From G001797105 sp964528155 (GTDB lineage: Bacteria; Chloroflexota; Anaerolineae; Anaerolineales; E44-bin32): a stretch of DNA of 44,921 nucleotides. The notes under the pieces were generated by a model. That model made no database searches. It was not told the origin of the DNA and saw only the letters and a list, made by a program, of their open reading frames with translations. Made by a program: the position numbers and the translations under genes. Of the stretch, positions 8,342 to 18,207 are shown piece after piece. The DNA lies in contig CAZGRL010000024.1 of the NCBI GenBank assembly GCA_964528155.1, positions 1 to 44,921 on the forward strand, given 5' to 3'. Within the stretch, counting starts at the first letter, position 1, and each line of letters opens with the position of its first letter.

Positions 8342-9913
8342 GTGAACGATGTTCATACGCGTGCCGAACGTCAGATCGCCCGGGCTGCCAGCACCGTCAT
8401 GGCGGCCTTCGTCGTTTCCAATGTGGCCGGGCTGATCAAATGGGTCCTGGTGTCGCGCGCCTTCGGGACCAGTGCGGAGATGGACGCGTTCAATGCGGCC
8501 AACCGACTCCCGGAGATCCTGTTCACGCTCATGGCTGGCGGCGCATTGGCTTCGGCCTTCGTTCCGACCTTCACCGCCTTCCTCGCCCAAGCGGACCGCG
8601 AGAACGCCTGGCGGCTGGCTTCTTCGATCGCCAATCTCGTCTTCCTTGGGCTGAGTTCATCAGCGGCGCTGTCCTGGCTGATTGCCCCATGGCTCGTCCG
8701 ACACGTTCTGGCGCCCTACTTCACCGACCCCGTCCAGATCAGCCTGACGGTATCCCTCCTGCGAATTCTGCTCATCTCGGCCGTCATCTTCGGCCTGAGC
8801 GGTTTGCTGATGGGGGTGCTCAACGCGCATCAGCATTTCCTGCTCCCGGCCCTCGCACCGACTTTCTTCTGGCTGGGGTGGATCGTCGGCGTGATCCTGC
8901 TCGCACCGACGATGGGAATCCACGGCCTGGCCTGGGGGGTGGTGCTCGGGGCCTTGATGCACTTGCTGATTCAACTGCCCGGATTGCGAGGCAGGTCCGC
9001 CCGCTACCATCTCTGGCTCGGCCTCAAAGACCCCGCCGTTCGCCGCGTCGGGACATTGATGGGACCGCGCCTGCTTGGCGTCGGGGTGGTTCAGATCAAT
9101 TTTCTAGTCAACACAATCCTGGCCTCAGGGATGCCGGAAGGGAGCCTGACCGGGATCACGATCGCCTTCGCCGTGATGATGATGCCCCAGGTGATCATTG
9201 CCCAGGCGATCGGGATCGCAGTGCTGCCGACGTTCTCGGAACAGGTGGCCCGGAACGAGCTGGCTGAAATGCGCTCCTCCCTGGCAACGACCTTGCGCGG
9301 TGTTCTATTTCTTTCACTCCCGGCGAGTGTAGGTCTCATCGTACTTCGACGTCCGATCGTGTCGTTGCTGTTTGAGCGCGGCGCATTCGACGCGCGCTCA
9401 ACCGAGCTCGTCGCCTGGGCATTACTGTGGTATGCGGCCGGCCTGGTCGGGCACTCGCTCCTCGAAATCATCGCCCGAGCGTTCTATGCCATGCAGGACA
9501 CGCGAACGCCGGTCGCCGTCGGCGCGGCGGCAATGGCATTGAATGTTGTCCTCAGCATCGTGCTCTCCATGATGTTCGTCAACGCGGGCCGGCCGCCGCA
9601 TGGCGGTCTGGCGCTGGCCAACTCGCTGGCCACCGCGCTCGAGTGCCTGACGTTGTTCGTGCTGTTAGGTCGACGCGTTGGGGGATTGGATCTGGTTCGT
9701 CTGAGGCGAGGGGTGACGGCGACGGTCGCCGGGACGGTCGTGATGGGCTTTAGCCTGATCGCCTGGCTCGGGATCATCCCGGAGAGCCCGACGTGGGTTG
9801 TTGGGTTGGGAGGCGTCGCGTTGGGTGGAGTGATCTACTGGTTGGCTTGCCTCACGCTCGGAGCTCCCGAAGCCAGGCAGCTACCCCGGTTTCTGCTTCA
9901 GAAACTCGCCTGA
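8342..9913 (+). CDS. murJ: Lipid II flippase MurJ (MviN family)
   Basis: Flips the peptidoglycan precursor lipid II across the cytoplasmic membrane. The 523-residue, very hydrophobic protein fits the MurJ/MviN family: about 14 membrane segments and the MOP-superfamily N-terminal pattern (VSNVAGLIKWVLVSRAFG, then MDAFNAANRLPE). The mid-protein signature AQAIGIAVLPTFSEQ and FERGAFD are also typical. The start is GTG at 8342; no ribosome-binding site is visible and the promoter -10 box ends 8 bases before it, which fits a leaderless message. Monocistronic; its stop lies 19 bp from that of the convergent DUF212 gene. Confidence 0.93.
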   Translation: MNDVHTRAERQIARAASTVMAAFVVSNVAGLIKWVLVSRAFGTSAEMDAFNAANRLPEILFTLMAGGALASAFVPTFTAFLAQADRENAWRLASSIANLVFLGLSSSAALSWLIAPWLVRHVLAPYFTDPVQISLTVSLLRILLISAVIFGLSGLLMGVLNAHQHFLLPALAPTFFWLGWIVGVILLAPTMGIHGLAWGVVLGALMHLLIQLPGLRGRSARYHLWLGLKDPAVRRVGTLMGPRLLGVGVVQINFLVNTILASGMPEGSLTGITIAFAVMMMPQVIIAQAIGIAVLPTFSEQVARNELAEMRSSLATTLRGVLFLSLPASVGLIVLRRPIVSLLFERGAFDARSTELVAWALLWYAAGLVGHSLLEIIARAFYAMQDTRTPVAVGAAAMALNVVLSIVLSMMFVNAGRPPHGGLALANSLATALECLTLFVLLGRRVGGLDLVRLRRGVTATVAGTVVMGFSLIAWLGIIPESPTWVVGLGGVALGGVIYWLACLTLGAPEARQLPRFLLQKLA

Positions 9914-9932
9914 ACCTCGGGCGAAATCACTT

Positions 9933-10376
9933 TCATCCCACCACGAGCTGAGCTACGACCAGGCCCAGGAGCATGCCGACCAACGCCTGGAAGGGGGAGT
10001 GACCCAGGACCTCCATCAGTTGCTCCTGATGAAGGGGGTGACCTTCAACGAGATCCTGGATCATCGCATTGATGATTTCCGCGTGCCGGCCGGCCTGACG
10101 ACGGATCCCCGTCGCGTCGTACATCACGATCACAGCCAGCACGACAGCCAGGGCGTACATACCCGAGCCGAAACCTACGGTCAGCCCGATCCCATGGGCT
10201 GCCGCAGTCACCAGCGCCGCGTGAGACGAGGGCATACCGCCCGCCCGTAGCAGCAAAGACCAATTCCATTCTCGCGTGCTGGCGTATTCCACCGGGAGCT
10301 TGATCATCTGTGCAATGCTCCACGCGATCACCGCCGCGATCAATACGTGGTTCTGCAACACATCCAGGATACTCAC
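9933..10376 (-). CDS. Divergent PAP2-like membrane protein (DUF212)
   Basis: A 147-residue integral membrane protein of the DUF212 (divergent PAP2) family. The phosphatase-like signature GGMPSSHAA is at residues 46-54, followed by YDATGIRRQAGRHAE and LGHSPFQALVG, all family hallmarks. Members are related to acid phosphatase/vanadium haloperoxidase enzymes acting on lipid phosphates, but the true substrate is unknown. The start is GTG at 10376, immediately after the xseB stop (TGAGTG), so the two genes are translationally coupled. Confidence 0.9.
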   Translation of the reverse strand: MSILDVLQNHVLIAAVIAWSIAQMIKLPVEYASTREWNWSLLLRAGGMPSSHAALVTAAAHGIGLTVGFGSGMYALAVVLAVIVMYDATGIRRQAGRHAEIINAMIQDLVEGHPLHQEQLMEVLGHSPFQALVGMLLGLVVAQLVVG

Positions 10377-10640
10377 TCAGCCCTCGTCATCCATGGCGAA
10401 GTCTTCCTCGACGAAATCTCCTTCATCCTCCGGCACAAGCTGACGGAGCTTGAGTTCGGCGTTCTCCAGCAGCTCGGCGCATCGGTCGGCAAGCGCCTGG
10501 CCTCGTTCGAAGAGCGTAAGCGCTTCTTCCAATGGAAGATCGCCTGCCTCGAGCCGTTCGACGATCTCCTCGAGTTCACTGAAGGCTTGCTCGTAGGCAA
10601 GCTGCTTGGGCGGCTTCGGTTTGGGGTTAGCTTTTGGCAT
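10377..10640 (-). CDS. xseB: Exodeoxyribonuclease VII small subunit
   Basis: The small, helical subunit of exonuclease VII, which with XseA degrades single-stranded DNA to oligonucleotides. At 87 residues it has the usual size; the core YEQAFSELEEIVERLEAGDLPLEEALTLFERG is the conserved family helix pair, and the C-terminus is acidic. A large membrane protein gene separates it from xseA, an unusual arrangement as the two normally adjoin. The ATG at 10640 has only a weak upstream AAAGG, so it may rely on read-through translation. Confidence 0.93.
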   Translation of the reverse strand: MPKANPKPKPPKQLAYEQAFSELEEIVERLEAGDLPLEEALTLFERGQALADRCAELLENAELKLRQLVPEDEGDFVEEDFAMDDEG

Positions 10641-10698
10641 CTTATTGGCCTTTGGGGATCAGCGGAGACCGATGGGTCCAGAGCAGGGACGCCGAGTC

Positions 10699-12549
10699 TC
10701 AAGAAAGAAGCTGGAAGACAACGATCTGATCCAGCGTGGTTATCCTCCGGAGATCGCGCGATGTCTCGAGATCTGTTTCCAACGTGGAGCCTGCTGGCAG
10801 CGCATCCATGTTGAGCAAGATGTAGCGCACTCCCCACGACCGCAGCCGTGCCAGACAAGCCTGCGCCGGACACTCGGCCAGTTCAGGGTACTCCTGTCGA
10901 TACCAGTAGGGAAAGTACGTGCCATAGGCGAACGCGGTTCGCTTCCCATGATAGCGCGAGAAGAGCATCTGCGGAGCGCTCAGTGCGCTGTTCAGCGGCA
11001 GCTCCATGATGGTGAATTGGCCGGGCTGGGACGCCAACCAGAGATCTACCGCTCGCGGGCCAACAGGCTGAAGGGGGATACGTCCCGGCCACAATTCAAA
11101 CACAGCCAGAGACAACACGATCACTCCAGCCGCCAGCAGTTTTGGTCTCTGTCGAACGGACACCTCATCCTGTTGGATGACCTCCCTTCGGACCCAGGCC
11201 GAGTACCCCAGCCCGGCCAGGCATGCGACTCCCAGACTGACGAACGCCGCAAAGCGGTTCCAGGCTCGAACGCCCTTGAGCGGAGGAATAAGCCAGCGAA
11301 GGATCAACGCCGGCATCGGCACCGTCAATCCCACACCTTCGCCGGCAAGATAGGGTTCGTGGGCCGGGAGCGCGTTGCCGATCGCGTTCATCAAGCGATT
11401 GAACCCATCCACCACCGAACTTGGAGCCGGGATGGCGATCGGATACCTTCCCCAATGCAGCCGCGGCCCGAAACTCAAGACGAGCGCCGCAAGAGTGAAA
11501 CCCAATAGCGCCGATCTTGACTGCGCCCCTCCATGCCGGGCTCCGTACGCTGCAAACACCAGGCATACGAATCCCACGCCCAACACGAACTCAAGTCCGA
11601 TCTGTGGATACTCGGGCGGGACGGTGAGCAGATGAAGGCGAACCCATTCTCCCCAGATGGGATTCAGCCCCGCTGGAATGAGATAGTCCGTCAGACTGGC
11701 CGACCAGAAATCCACATCCTCGAGCGGGATCCGGAACGACACCTGCCGACTCACCTTGAGGTATGCCAGCCCGAGTGGCAGCAGGGCGATGAAGCAGATC
11801 CCGGCCGCGATGCCAAGCGAGACCCTGGCTCGCCGATCGCTTAGGATGCCCCGCACCGGACGTCTCCGTAGAAGAATATACACAGGCCCTACAAGAGCCA
11901 GCCCCAGCGCGTAATAGAGCGATCCCCAGGCCGCGACGACAAAACCTGTCGCCGCCAGAACGGCCCATCGGTGTTGGCCGGACTGCGCCCAACCTTCGGC
12001 TCCGAGGAGGAACAAAGGCAGCCCCTCTACCGAACTGAGCGGCAGAATTCCCCCGTAACGGACGACGTGGTAGGGCGACAGAACGAACAACACTCCGGCG
12101 AACAGCCCACTCCAGGCATTTCCGGTGAGCTTGTACAATAAGGCGAATACAGCCCATCCGGAGACGACGAATGACAACAGGATGATGAGGTTATAGGTCG
12201 GGATTTCGCCCCACAGCCAGGTCAGAGGCAATCCGAGGACCGTCGCCAGGGGTACAAGCTCTGCATTGGCCAGCTGGAAGCCTTCGGGGTAGAAGAGCTG
12301 CGGTGCGACAAGCGGGTTCTGGTGGAGATCAAGCAACGCGTGCTTGAACCACCACATCTTCCACAAGTACTCATAGTTATCGGCGATATACCAGCCAGGG
12401 ACCTTGCTGCTGAAGTGCAAGACGAGCGGCCATGTGACGGCGAGCGTCAACAAGGTGAAGAATACGATCGCCAGGCCGTGCGCTCTCATCGCTCGCCGCC
12501 TGGTCCACGCTGGCAACCCGAGCCGCCGAGCCACACGCAAGCGCGGCAA
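10699..12549 (-). CDS. Large multi-pass membrane protein of unknown function (glycosyltransferase-like fold)
   Basis: A 616-residue protein with about 11-13 hydrophobic segments and a roughly 130-residue hydrophilic C-terminal part. The architecture (first helix, then an extracytoplasmic loop with DNYEYLWKMWW, then many helices) resembles GT39/GT-C-type mannosyl or oligosaccharyl transferases and the YfhO group, but I cannot see a certain catalytic motif. It lies between xseA and xseB on the same strand, 5 bp after the xseA stop. The frame opens with TTG at 12549; an ATG at 12489 is an alternative that removes 20 mostly basic residues. Likely acts on lipid-linked sugars, which is speculative. 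Confidence 0.75.
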   Translation of the reverse strand: MPRLRVARRLGLPAWTRRRAMRAHGLAIVFFTLLTLAVTWPLVLHFSSKVPGWYIADNYEYLWKMWWFKHALLDLHQNPLVAPQLFYPEGFQLANAELVPLATVLGLPLTWLWGEIPTYNLIILLSFVVSGWAVFALLYKLTGNAWSGLFAGVLFVLSPYHVVRYGGILPLSSVEGLPLFLLGAEGWAQSGQHRWAVLAATGFVVAAWGSLYYALGLALVGPVYILLRRRPVRGILSDRRARVSLGIAAGICFIALLPLGLAYLKVSRQVSFRIPLEDVDFWSASLTDYLIPAGLNPIWGEWVRLHLLTVPPEYPQIGLEFVLGVGFVCLVFAAYGARHGGAQSRSALLGFTLAALVLSFGPRLHWGRYPIAIPAPSSVVDGFNRLMNAIGNALPAHEPYLAGEGVGLTVPMPALILRWLIPPLKGVRAWNRFAAFVSLGVACLAGLGYSAWVRREVIQQDEVSVRQRPKLLAAGVIVLSLAVFELWPGRIPLQPVGPRAVDLWLASQPGQFTIMELPLNSALSAPQMLFSRYHGKRTAFAYGTYFPYWYRQEYPELAECPAQACLARLRSWGVRYILLNMDALPAGSTLETDLETSRDLRRITTLDQIVVFQLLS

Positions 12550-12554
12550 CTGCC

Positions 12555-13808
<1,254 letters not shown>

Positions 13809-13815
13809 CGGCCGA

Positions 13816-13844
13816 AGCATACCTTCCGGCCATGAGCGTGTCAA
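13816..13844 (-). promoter_or_regulatory. Promoter of xseA: TTGACA-17-TATGCT
   Basis: On the minus strand, a perfect -35 TTGACA (13844-13839), a 17-bp spacer and -10 TATGCT (13821-13816). The xseA ATG follows after 7 bases, so the expected transcript starts at or within a base or two of the start codon. Confidence 0.8.
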
Positions 13845-13851
13845 CCTGGCG

Positions 13852-13884
13852 AAGCTCCCGGAGCCTGGCAGGCTCCGGGAGCTT
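13852..13884. repeat. Perfect 14-bp inverted repeat in the xseA/pncC divergent promoter region
   Basis: Arms 13852-13865 and 13871-13884 are perfect complements around a 5-nt spacer. It lies between two divergently transcribed genes, so it cannot be a terminator for either. It could be an operator, a cruciform, or a scattered hairpin element. Confidence 0.7.
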
Positions 13885-13932
13885 GTGCACACCGTCCGCG
13901 CGCGGATCTCCAAGCCTTCGCAGCCGCGTAGT

Positions 13933-13938
13933 TATAAT
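13933..13938 (+). promoter_or_regulatory. Consensus -10 box (TATAAT) for the pncC/cinA-like gene
   Basis: A perfect TATAAT. Its position makes the in-frame ATG at 13937, which overlaps the box, an unlikely start and favours the ATG at 13973. No clear -35 hexamer is visible 17 bp upstream. Confidence 0.45.
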
Positions 13939-13972
13939 GGAGGGCAATCTGGCGGAGAAGAGGACTGGCGAG

Positions 13973-14458
13973 ATGGAGATATCGCTGGAGGAACGGCTAG
14001 GCCGTTCGCTCAAGTCGCGCGGCTGGACGCTGGCTGTGGCTGAGTCGTGCACGGGCGGGCTGGTCGCCGACCGGATCACAAATGTCCCTGGGTCTTCGGA
14101 GTACTTCCTGGGCGGGATCGTCGCCTATTCCAATGCTGCCAAAGAGCACTTTCTGGGGGTCCAGGCGAGCACGCTGGAAGGTCACGGCGCGGTGAGTCAG
14201 GAGACGGCGCTTGAAATGGCGAGAGGCGCTCGTCAGGCGTTCGCTGCCAATCTGGCTGTCGCCATCACGGGGATCGCCGGCCCGGGCGGGGCGCAGGCCG
14301 GCAAACCTGTCGGCCTGACGTTCCTGGGTTTGAGCGGGCCGGCAGGGGATCGCGTCGAGAAACATCTCTGGCCAGAGGATAGGCGGGGAAACAAGGCGCT
14401 ATCGGCTGAAGCGGCTCTGAGAATGCTCCTGAATGAATTGGATGGCGCCGATGGATGA
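13973..14458 (+). CDS. pncC: Nicotinamide-nucleotide amidohydrolase (CinA C-terminal domain)
   Basis: Hydrolyses nicotinamide mononucleotide to nicotinate mononucleotide and ammonia in NAD recycling. The protein of about 161 residues is the stand-alone CinA C-terminal domain: LAVAESCTGGLVADRIT near the N-terminus, YFLGGIVAYSNAAKEHFLGV, the GAVSQETALEMARGAR helix and AITGIAGPGGA are all diagnostic. It lacks the N-terminal MocF/ADP-ribose-type domain of full CinA. ATG 13973 is preceded by AGAGGA at good spacing and lies downstream of a TATAAT box. The next gene overlaps its stop by 8 bp. Confidence 0.92.
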   Translation: MEISLEERLGRSLKSRGWTLAVAESCTGGLVADRITNVPGSSEYFLGGIVAYSNAAKEHFLGVQASTLEGHGAVSQETALEMARGARQAFAANLAVAITGIAGPGGAQAGKPVGLTFLGLSGPAGDRVEKHLWPEDRRGNKALSAEAALRMLLNELDGADG

Positions 14459-14702
14459 GCCGGTCGAGGTTGAAGCCAGGTTCCTCGCTGACGGCGGGAT
14501 CCAGCCTCGAGCCTTCCGCTGGCAGGACCGCCTGTACCCAATCGCCGCCGTCGGTCGCCAATGGACGGCCGAGGGCGAGCGCCGTTTCTTGGTGATGACC
14601 CCGGACGAACGCGTCTTCGAGCTGGCCTTTCTGGCAGACGTCGCCGGCTGGCGTTTGCGTCGCACACCGGCGGCGTTCGGCGACCGGGGCAACGTCGTCT
14701 GA
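14451..14702 (+). CDS. Small conserved-looking protein (DUF6504-like)
   Basis: An 83-residue soluble protein starting at ATG 14451, overlapping the end of the cinA-like gene, so translationally coupled. The pattern of a short beta-rich segment with FRWQDRLYPIAAVGRQW followed by a REF/RRFLVMTPDERVFEL stretch recalls the DUF6504 family of actinobacteria and chloroflexi. That family has no established function. The coupling to pncC and a terminator just downstream support a real gene. Confidence 0.65.
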   Translation: MDEPVEVEARFLADGGIQPRAFRWQDRLYPIAAVGRQWTAEGERRFLVMTPDERVFELAFLADVAGWRLRRTPAAFGDRGNVV

Positions 14703-14752
14703 GCGGGTGCATCTCACAAGTCATTCCAGGCGGCATGTCCGCCGTCAATGAA

Positions 14753-14778
14753 GAAGGCGACCCTCGCGGGTCGCCTTC
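14753..14778. terminator. Bidirectional 11-bp hairpin terminator
   Basis: A perfect 11-bp stem (14753-14763 with 14768-14778) and TCGC loop between two convergent units, the pncC pair and rpoD. Short T-containing stretches follow on both strands, so it can plausibly serve both. Confidence 0.7.
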
Positions 14779-14806
14779 ACTTCGTCGTATCCACTGGGCC
14801 TGTGGA

Positions 14807-15982
14807 TCAGGCGAGGTAATCTCTCAGCTGTCGTGCTCGCCGCGGGTGACGCAGCCGGCGAAGAGCTTTGCCCTCGATCTGCCGAATGCGCTCGCGTGTC
14901 AGGCCGAACTTCTGGCCGACCTCCTCCAGCGTATAGGAGCGACCGTTATGCAGTCCGAAACGCAGGCGCAAGATCCTGGCTTCGCGTGGGCTGAGCGTCG
15001 AGAGGACTTCTTCGATCTTGTCCCGAAGCAGGTTGTGGTAGGCAGTCTGGGTCGGCGTGGGGGTGGTCTCATCTTCGACGAACGCCCCAAGCTCTGAGTC
15101 TTCCTCTTCGCCGACCGGGCTTTCGAGCGATAGCGGGCGCCAGGATACACGCATCATCCACTGCACCTTGCGGGCATCTACCTGCAGGCCGTCGGCGATC
15201 TCTTCCGGCGTGGGCTTTCGGCCCAGGTCTTGCTCAAGCTGCCGAGCGACTTTGTACAGCCGCCGGATCCGGTCGGACATGTGCACGGGAACACGAATTG
15301 TCCGGCCTTGATCGGCGATCGCACGGGTGATCGTCTGGCGGATCCACCACGTCGCGTATGTGCTGAAGCGATAGCCGCGGTGGTAGTCAAACTTCTCGAC
15401 GGCTTTCATCAGCCCCAGGTTGCCCTCCTGAATCAAATCGAGGAAAGGCACCCCGCGGCCCATGTACTTCTTGGCTATGCTGACAACGAGGCGCGTGTTG
15501 GCCTTGATCAGATGATCGCGCGCGGCGCGCGAGTCCTGAACGTGTGACTGCATCTCGGCGCGCTTCTTGGGCGTGCAGTTGCCGTTGAGCTTGGCCAGCT
15601 TCGCCTCGGAGGCCCGCCCGCGCTCGATGCGCTTGGCCAGATCCACCTCTTCTTCCGTGGTCAGAAGCGGGACCCGGGCCATTTCTTTCAGGTACAACCC
15701 GACGGTATCGTCGCTGGCGATGGCGGCCAGATCAAAGGTTTCCGCCTCGTCGACGTCTACCTCGGGACGGAGGTTCTCTGGGATCTGAGAGTGGTCCTCA
15801 AAAACCTCAATCCCCGACTTGCGAAAGAAAGCTTGAAGCCGGTCCATCCTATCTTCAAGCTCCTCCGCCTCGGGAAAAACGGCGATGATGTCGTCGGTTG
15901 TGATATAGCCCTGATAGTCGCCTTTCTCAAGCAACGCAGAGAAGGCTTCCCTCTTTTGCCAGCGGTCCTTGGAAATGCTCAT
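14807..15982 (-). CDS. rpoD: Primary RNA polymerase sigma factor (sigma-70/SigA)
   Basis: Directs RNA polymerase to housekeeping promoters. The 391-residue protein has a short region 1.1-like N-terminus (about residues 10-60), region 1.2 at 92-122 (DTVGLYLKEM...), regions 2.1-2.4 at about 158-235 including the invariant KFDYHRGYRFSTYATWWIRQ helix, region 3, and region 4 near the C-terminus with LTRERIRQIEGKALRRLRHP. All this marks a group 1 or very close group 2 sigma factor. The AGGAGA six bases before the ATG fixes the start. A YceD-like gene lies 70 bp upstream, probably on the same transcript. Confidence 0.95.
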   Translation of the reverse strand: MSISKDRWQKREAFSALLEKGDYQGYITTDDIIAVFPEAEELEDRMDRLQAFFRKSGIEVFEDHSQIPENLRPEVDVDEAETFDLAAIASDDTVGLYLKEMARVPLLTTEEEVDLAKRIERGRASEAKLAKLNGNCTPKKRAEMQSHVQDSRAARDHLIKANTRLVVSIAKKYMGRGVPFLDLIQEGNLGLMKAVEKFDYHRGYRFSTYATWWIRQTITRAIADQGRTIRVPVHMSDRIRRLYKVARQLEQDLGRKPTPEEIADGLQVDARKVQWMMRVSWRPLSLESPVGEEEDSELGAFVEDETTPTPTQTAYHNLLRDKIEEVLSTLSPREARILRLRFGLHNGRSYTLEEVGQKFGLTRERIRQIEGKALRRLRHPRRARQLRDYLA

Positions 15983-16052
15983 CCATGTTCTCCTGGCGAG
16001 ACCTCGAGCGAATCGCCCACGGCTCTGAGAAAGACCAGCCGTTTGAGACCCA

Positions 16053-16598
16053 TCACGATCTGGGTAACAGGTCCTTCAACATCGCCAGGCGAGGATCCAC
16101 CTCGGTCTGGGCGTGTTGACACGATTGTTCATTCAGGTTGTTGCCACACTCGGGGCAAAGACCCCTGCAGTCCGTGCTGCAAACCGGCTGGAGTGGGAAG
16201 TCCAGAATCAAGTATTCCCGAGCTAGTGGGGTCAAGTCGAGGATCCCTGTCTCGGGCACAGCCAGAAGCGGATCGGTCGCCCGTTCGGGAGGGAAGGCGA
16301 ACAGATCGTCAAACCGGATCTCGAGAGTCTGGTTGAAAGCGGTCAGGCAACGAACACACTCCAGGGTCGTTTCGGCCTTGAGCTTTCCGTGGCCCACCAA
16401 TCCTTGAGCGGTGCGGGTGAAACGGATCGAACCGCGCAGGTTCCGCACCTCAAGATCATCACTGAGCTTTGCGCCTATGCCATCAAAGTCAAAATTGCGG
16501 TTGAAGCCGACGTCCCGATGGAGCAGAAACCCGACGTTCAACCGCAATGGCTGGCGGATATCTAAATTCACACCCCAACCAGGCAACACAGTTTCCAA
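16053..16598 (-). CDS. YceD/DUF177-family metal-binding protein
   Basis: A soluble protein of up to 181 residues in the YceD (DUF177) family, linked in other bacteria to 23S rRNA accumulation. It shows the family's cysteine pattern: CVRC in the middle and C..DCRGLCPECG near the end, likely binding zinc. Elsewhere it usually sits directly before rpmF (ribosomal protein L32); here the 70-bp gap to rpoD leaves no room for rpmF. The frame opens at TTG 16598, 12 bases after the -10 box; TTG or GTG codons further in are possible, and homologues tend to begin near the LRLNVGFLL segment. The start is uncertain, the family is not. Confidence 0.85.
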   Translation of the reverse strand: METVLPGWGVNLDIRQPLRLNVGFLLHRDVGFNRNFDFDGIGAKLSDDLEVRNLRGSIRFTRTAQGLVGHGKLKAETTLECVRCLTAFNQTLEIRFDDLFAFPPERATDPLLAVPETGILDLTPLAREYLILDFPLQPVCSTDCRGLCPECGNNLNEQSCQHAQTEVDPRLAMLKDLLPRS

Positions 16599-16610
16599 AA
16601 AAGCGTGAGC

Positions 16611-16639
16611 ATTATAACATAGTTAGAATCGACGGTCAA
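16611..16639 (-). promoter_or_regulatory. Promoter of the YceD-rpoD unit: TTGACC-17-TATAAT
   Basis: On the minus strand, -35 TTGACC (16639-16634), 17-bp spacer, perfect -10 TATAAT (16616-16611). It drives the YceD-like gene and probably rpoD, and it faces rdgB transcribed in the opposite direction. Confidence 0.8.
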
Positions 16640-16770
16640 CATGAGCGATTAATCCGTGACATAATGCGCGATTTTGCGGATTGCTATGCCATATATACGG
16701 GTACCATGGAACTCGACCGCCACGAATAGGATATCGGTACTGTTCGAGTAGCCATAGGTCCGGACGGAAC

Positions 16771-17373
16771 ATGATGCAATCATTGCTGATAGGATCCCTG
16801 AATCGGGGCAAACAAGCCGAGTTCGAGGCGCTTTTGAACGGGCTTGACCTTCAGATTGTCTTCCCCCAAGCATTCTTCCTCAAGATGGAGATCGAAGAAA
16901 CGGGCGCTGACTATGCCGAGAATGCCCGGATCAAGGCCGAGGCATTCGCGCGCGCGAGCCAACTTTGGACACTGGCGGACGACTCCGGGCTCGAAGTCGA
17001 AGTGCTGGGAGGTGAGCCGGGGCCACATTCACATCGAATGGCCGGGCCGGGAAGAACCGACGCCGACCGTCGTCGCTTGTTGCTCAATCGCCTGGAGACT
17101 TTCCCCCGACCATGGACTGCCCGGTTTCGTTGCGTTGCCGTGCTGGCCGGTCCTTCGGGGGGAATCTTCTCGTCCGAGGGAATCTGTCCGGGGCAGATTA
17201 TCCCCGAGGAACGAGGCAATGGCGGGTTCGGGTTCGATCCGATTTTCCTCGTCCACGGTCTTGACCGGACGATGGCGGAGCTAAGCCTGACGGAGAAGAA
17301 CGCCGTCAGCCACCGCGCCCGGGCGGTTCAGGCCATCCTGCCTGTGCTTCGTCAGCAGCTCGGTTTGACCTAG
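16771..17373 (+). CDS. rdgB: Non-canonical purine NTP pyrophosphatase (RdgB/HAM1)
   Basis: Hydrolyses ITP, dITP and XTP to the monophosphates, keeping deaminated purines out of nucleic acids. The 200-residue protein has the HAM1 order: the nucleotide-binding N-terminal strand (SLNRGKQAEFEALL), ETGADYAENARIKAEAFA, the active-site ADDSGLEVEVLGGEPG, then GFGFDPIF and the closing SHRARAVQ. ATG 16771 is chosen over the far upstream one because the family begins a few residues before the SLNRGK strand. Single gene between divergent and convergent neighbours. Confidence 0.93.
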   Translation: MMQSLLIGSLNRGKQAEFEALLNGLDLQIVFPQAFFLKMEIEETGADYAENARIKAEAFARASQLWTLADDSGLEVEVLGGEPGPHSHRMAGPGRTDADRRRLLLNRLETFPRPWTARFRCVAVLAGPSGGIFSSEGICPGQIIPEERGNGGFGFDPIFLVHGLDRTMAELSLTEKNAVSHRARAVQAILPVLRQQLGLT

Positions 17374-17432
17374 GCTGGTCGACCTTCGGTGGGGGGCGGC
17401 AGCGGCAGACAGTGGTGGCGCAGACCCGGGTC

Positions 17433-18203
17433 CTACAGCGCCTCTTCGGCCAGAAAATCCTGAACCGCATTGTCCAGGATCGATGGTTTCTCGAGCATGA
17501 TCATGTGTCCGGCGCCCGGTACGAGTGTGAAGCGTGAATCACGAATGCCCTGCGTGAGCCTGCGGACATTCCTCTCCGGCGTCATTTTGTCGTCCGCACC
17601 GCAAATCACCAACGTCGGGATCTGGATTTGCCCCAGCCGCCCCTGAACATCATATCGCCCGCAAGCCTGAAAATCACCAAAGATCACATTTCGCGGTGTC
17701 TCGAGCATACGCTTTCGGGAGAGCTCCACAAGGCGGGGCTCGGTGCCCGGGCTGAAGGACCACCGGATGATCAGGTCAATCGCATCCCGCCAGGTTTCGT
17801 CCCTTTCCAACATGCTCAGGAGCGTTGGATTCACAGGCAGATGGTCCGACGTTCCCACCAGAACCAGCCCGCCCAGTGACTCGGGGAGGTCGAGAGCGAG
17901 GCTGAGCGCGATCGCCCCACCCATCGAGTGCCCCACGATAACCGGACGCTGCAGGCCGATCTGTCTCAGCCAGGATGAGACCGCCGTCACGTACTCCGCG
18001 ATGCTCGCTGATCCTGCGCCCGGCGAGCGACCATGGCCCGGTAGATCGATGGCATAGACCGACCGGCCGGAAAGACGTCGCGTCGTGGGCCCCCAATGCA
18101 GATGGGATCCACCGGCGCCGTGAATCAAGACCAGCGGCGGATCCGACCCAACCACGGATCCGCCGCCATTCAGCGAATACCAGATGTCTGCGCCCCCCGT
18201 CAT
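17433..18203 (-). CDS. Alpha/beta-fold hydrolase
   Basis: A 256-residue serine hydrolase of unknown substrate. The alpha/beta hydrolase core is plain: oxyanion-hole region LIHGAGG, DLPGHGRS, nucleophile elbow GHSMGG (Ser93), the acid around Asp204/205 (CGADDKMTP) and His233 (GAGHMIMLE). No signal peptide, so cytoplasmic. It follows trxB by 4 bp and is likely its operon partner, which does not reveal its job. Esterase, lipase or C-C bond hydrolase activity cannot be told apart. Confidence 0.88.
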   Translation of the reverse strand: MTGGADIWYSLNGGGSVVGSDPPLVLIHGAGGSHLHWGPTTRRLSGRSVYAIDLPGHGRSPGAGSASIAEYVTAVSSWLRQIGLQRPVIVGHSMGGAIALSLALDLPESLGGLVLVGTSDHLPVNPTLLSMLERDETWRDAIDLIIRWSFSPGTEPRLVELSRKRMLETPRNVIFGDFQACGRYDVQGRLGQIQIPTLVICGADDKMTPERNVRRLTQGIRDSRFTLVPGAGHMIMLEKPSILDNAVQDFLAEEAL

Positions 18204-18207
18204 GCAG

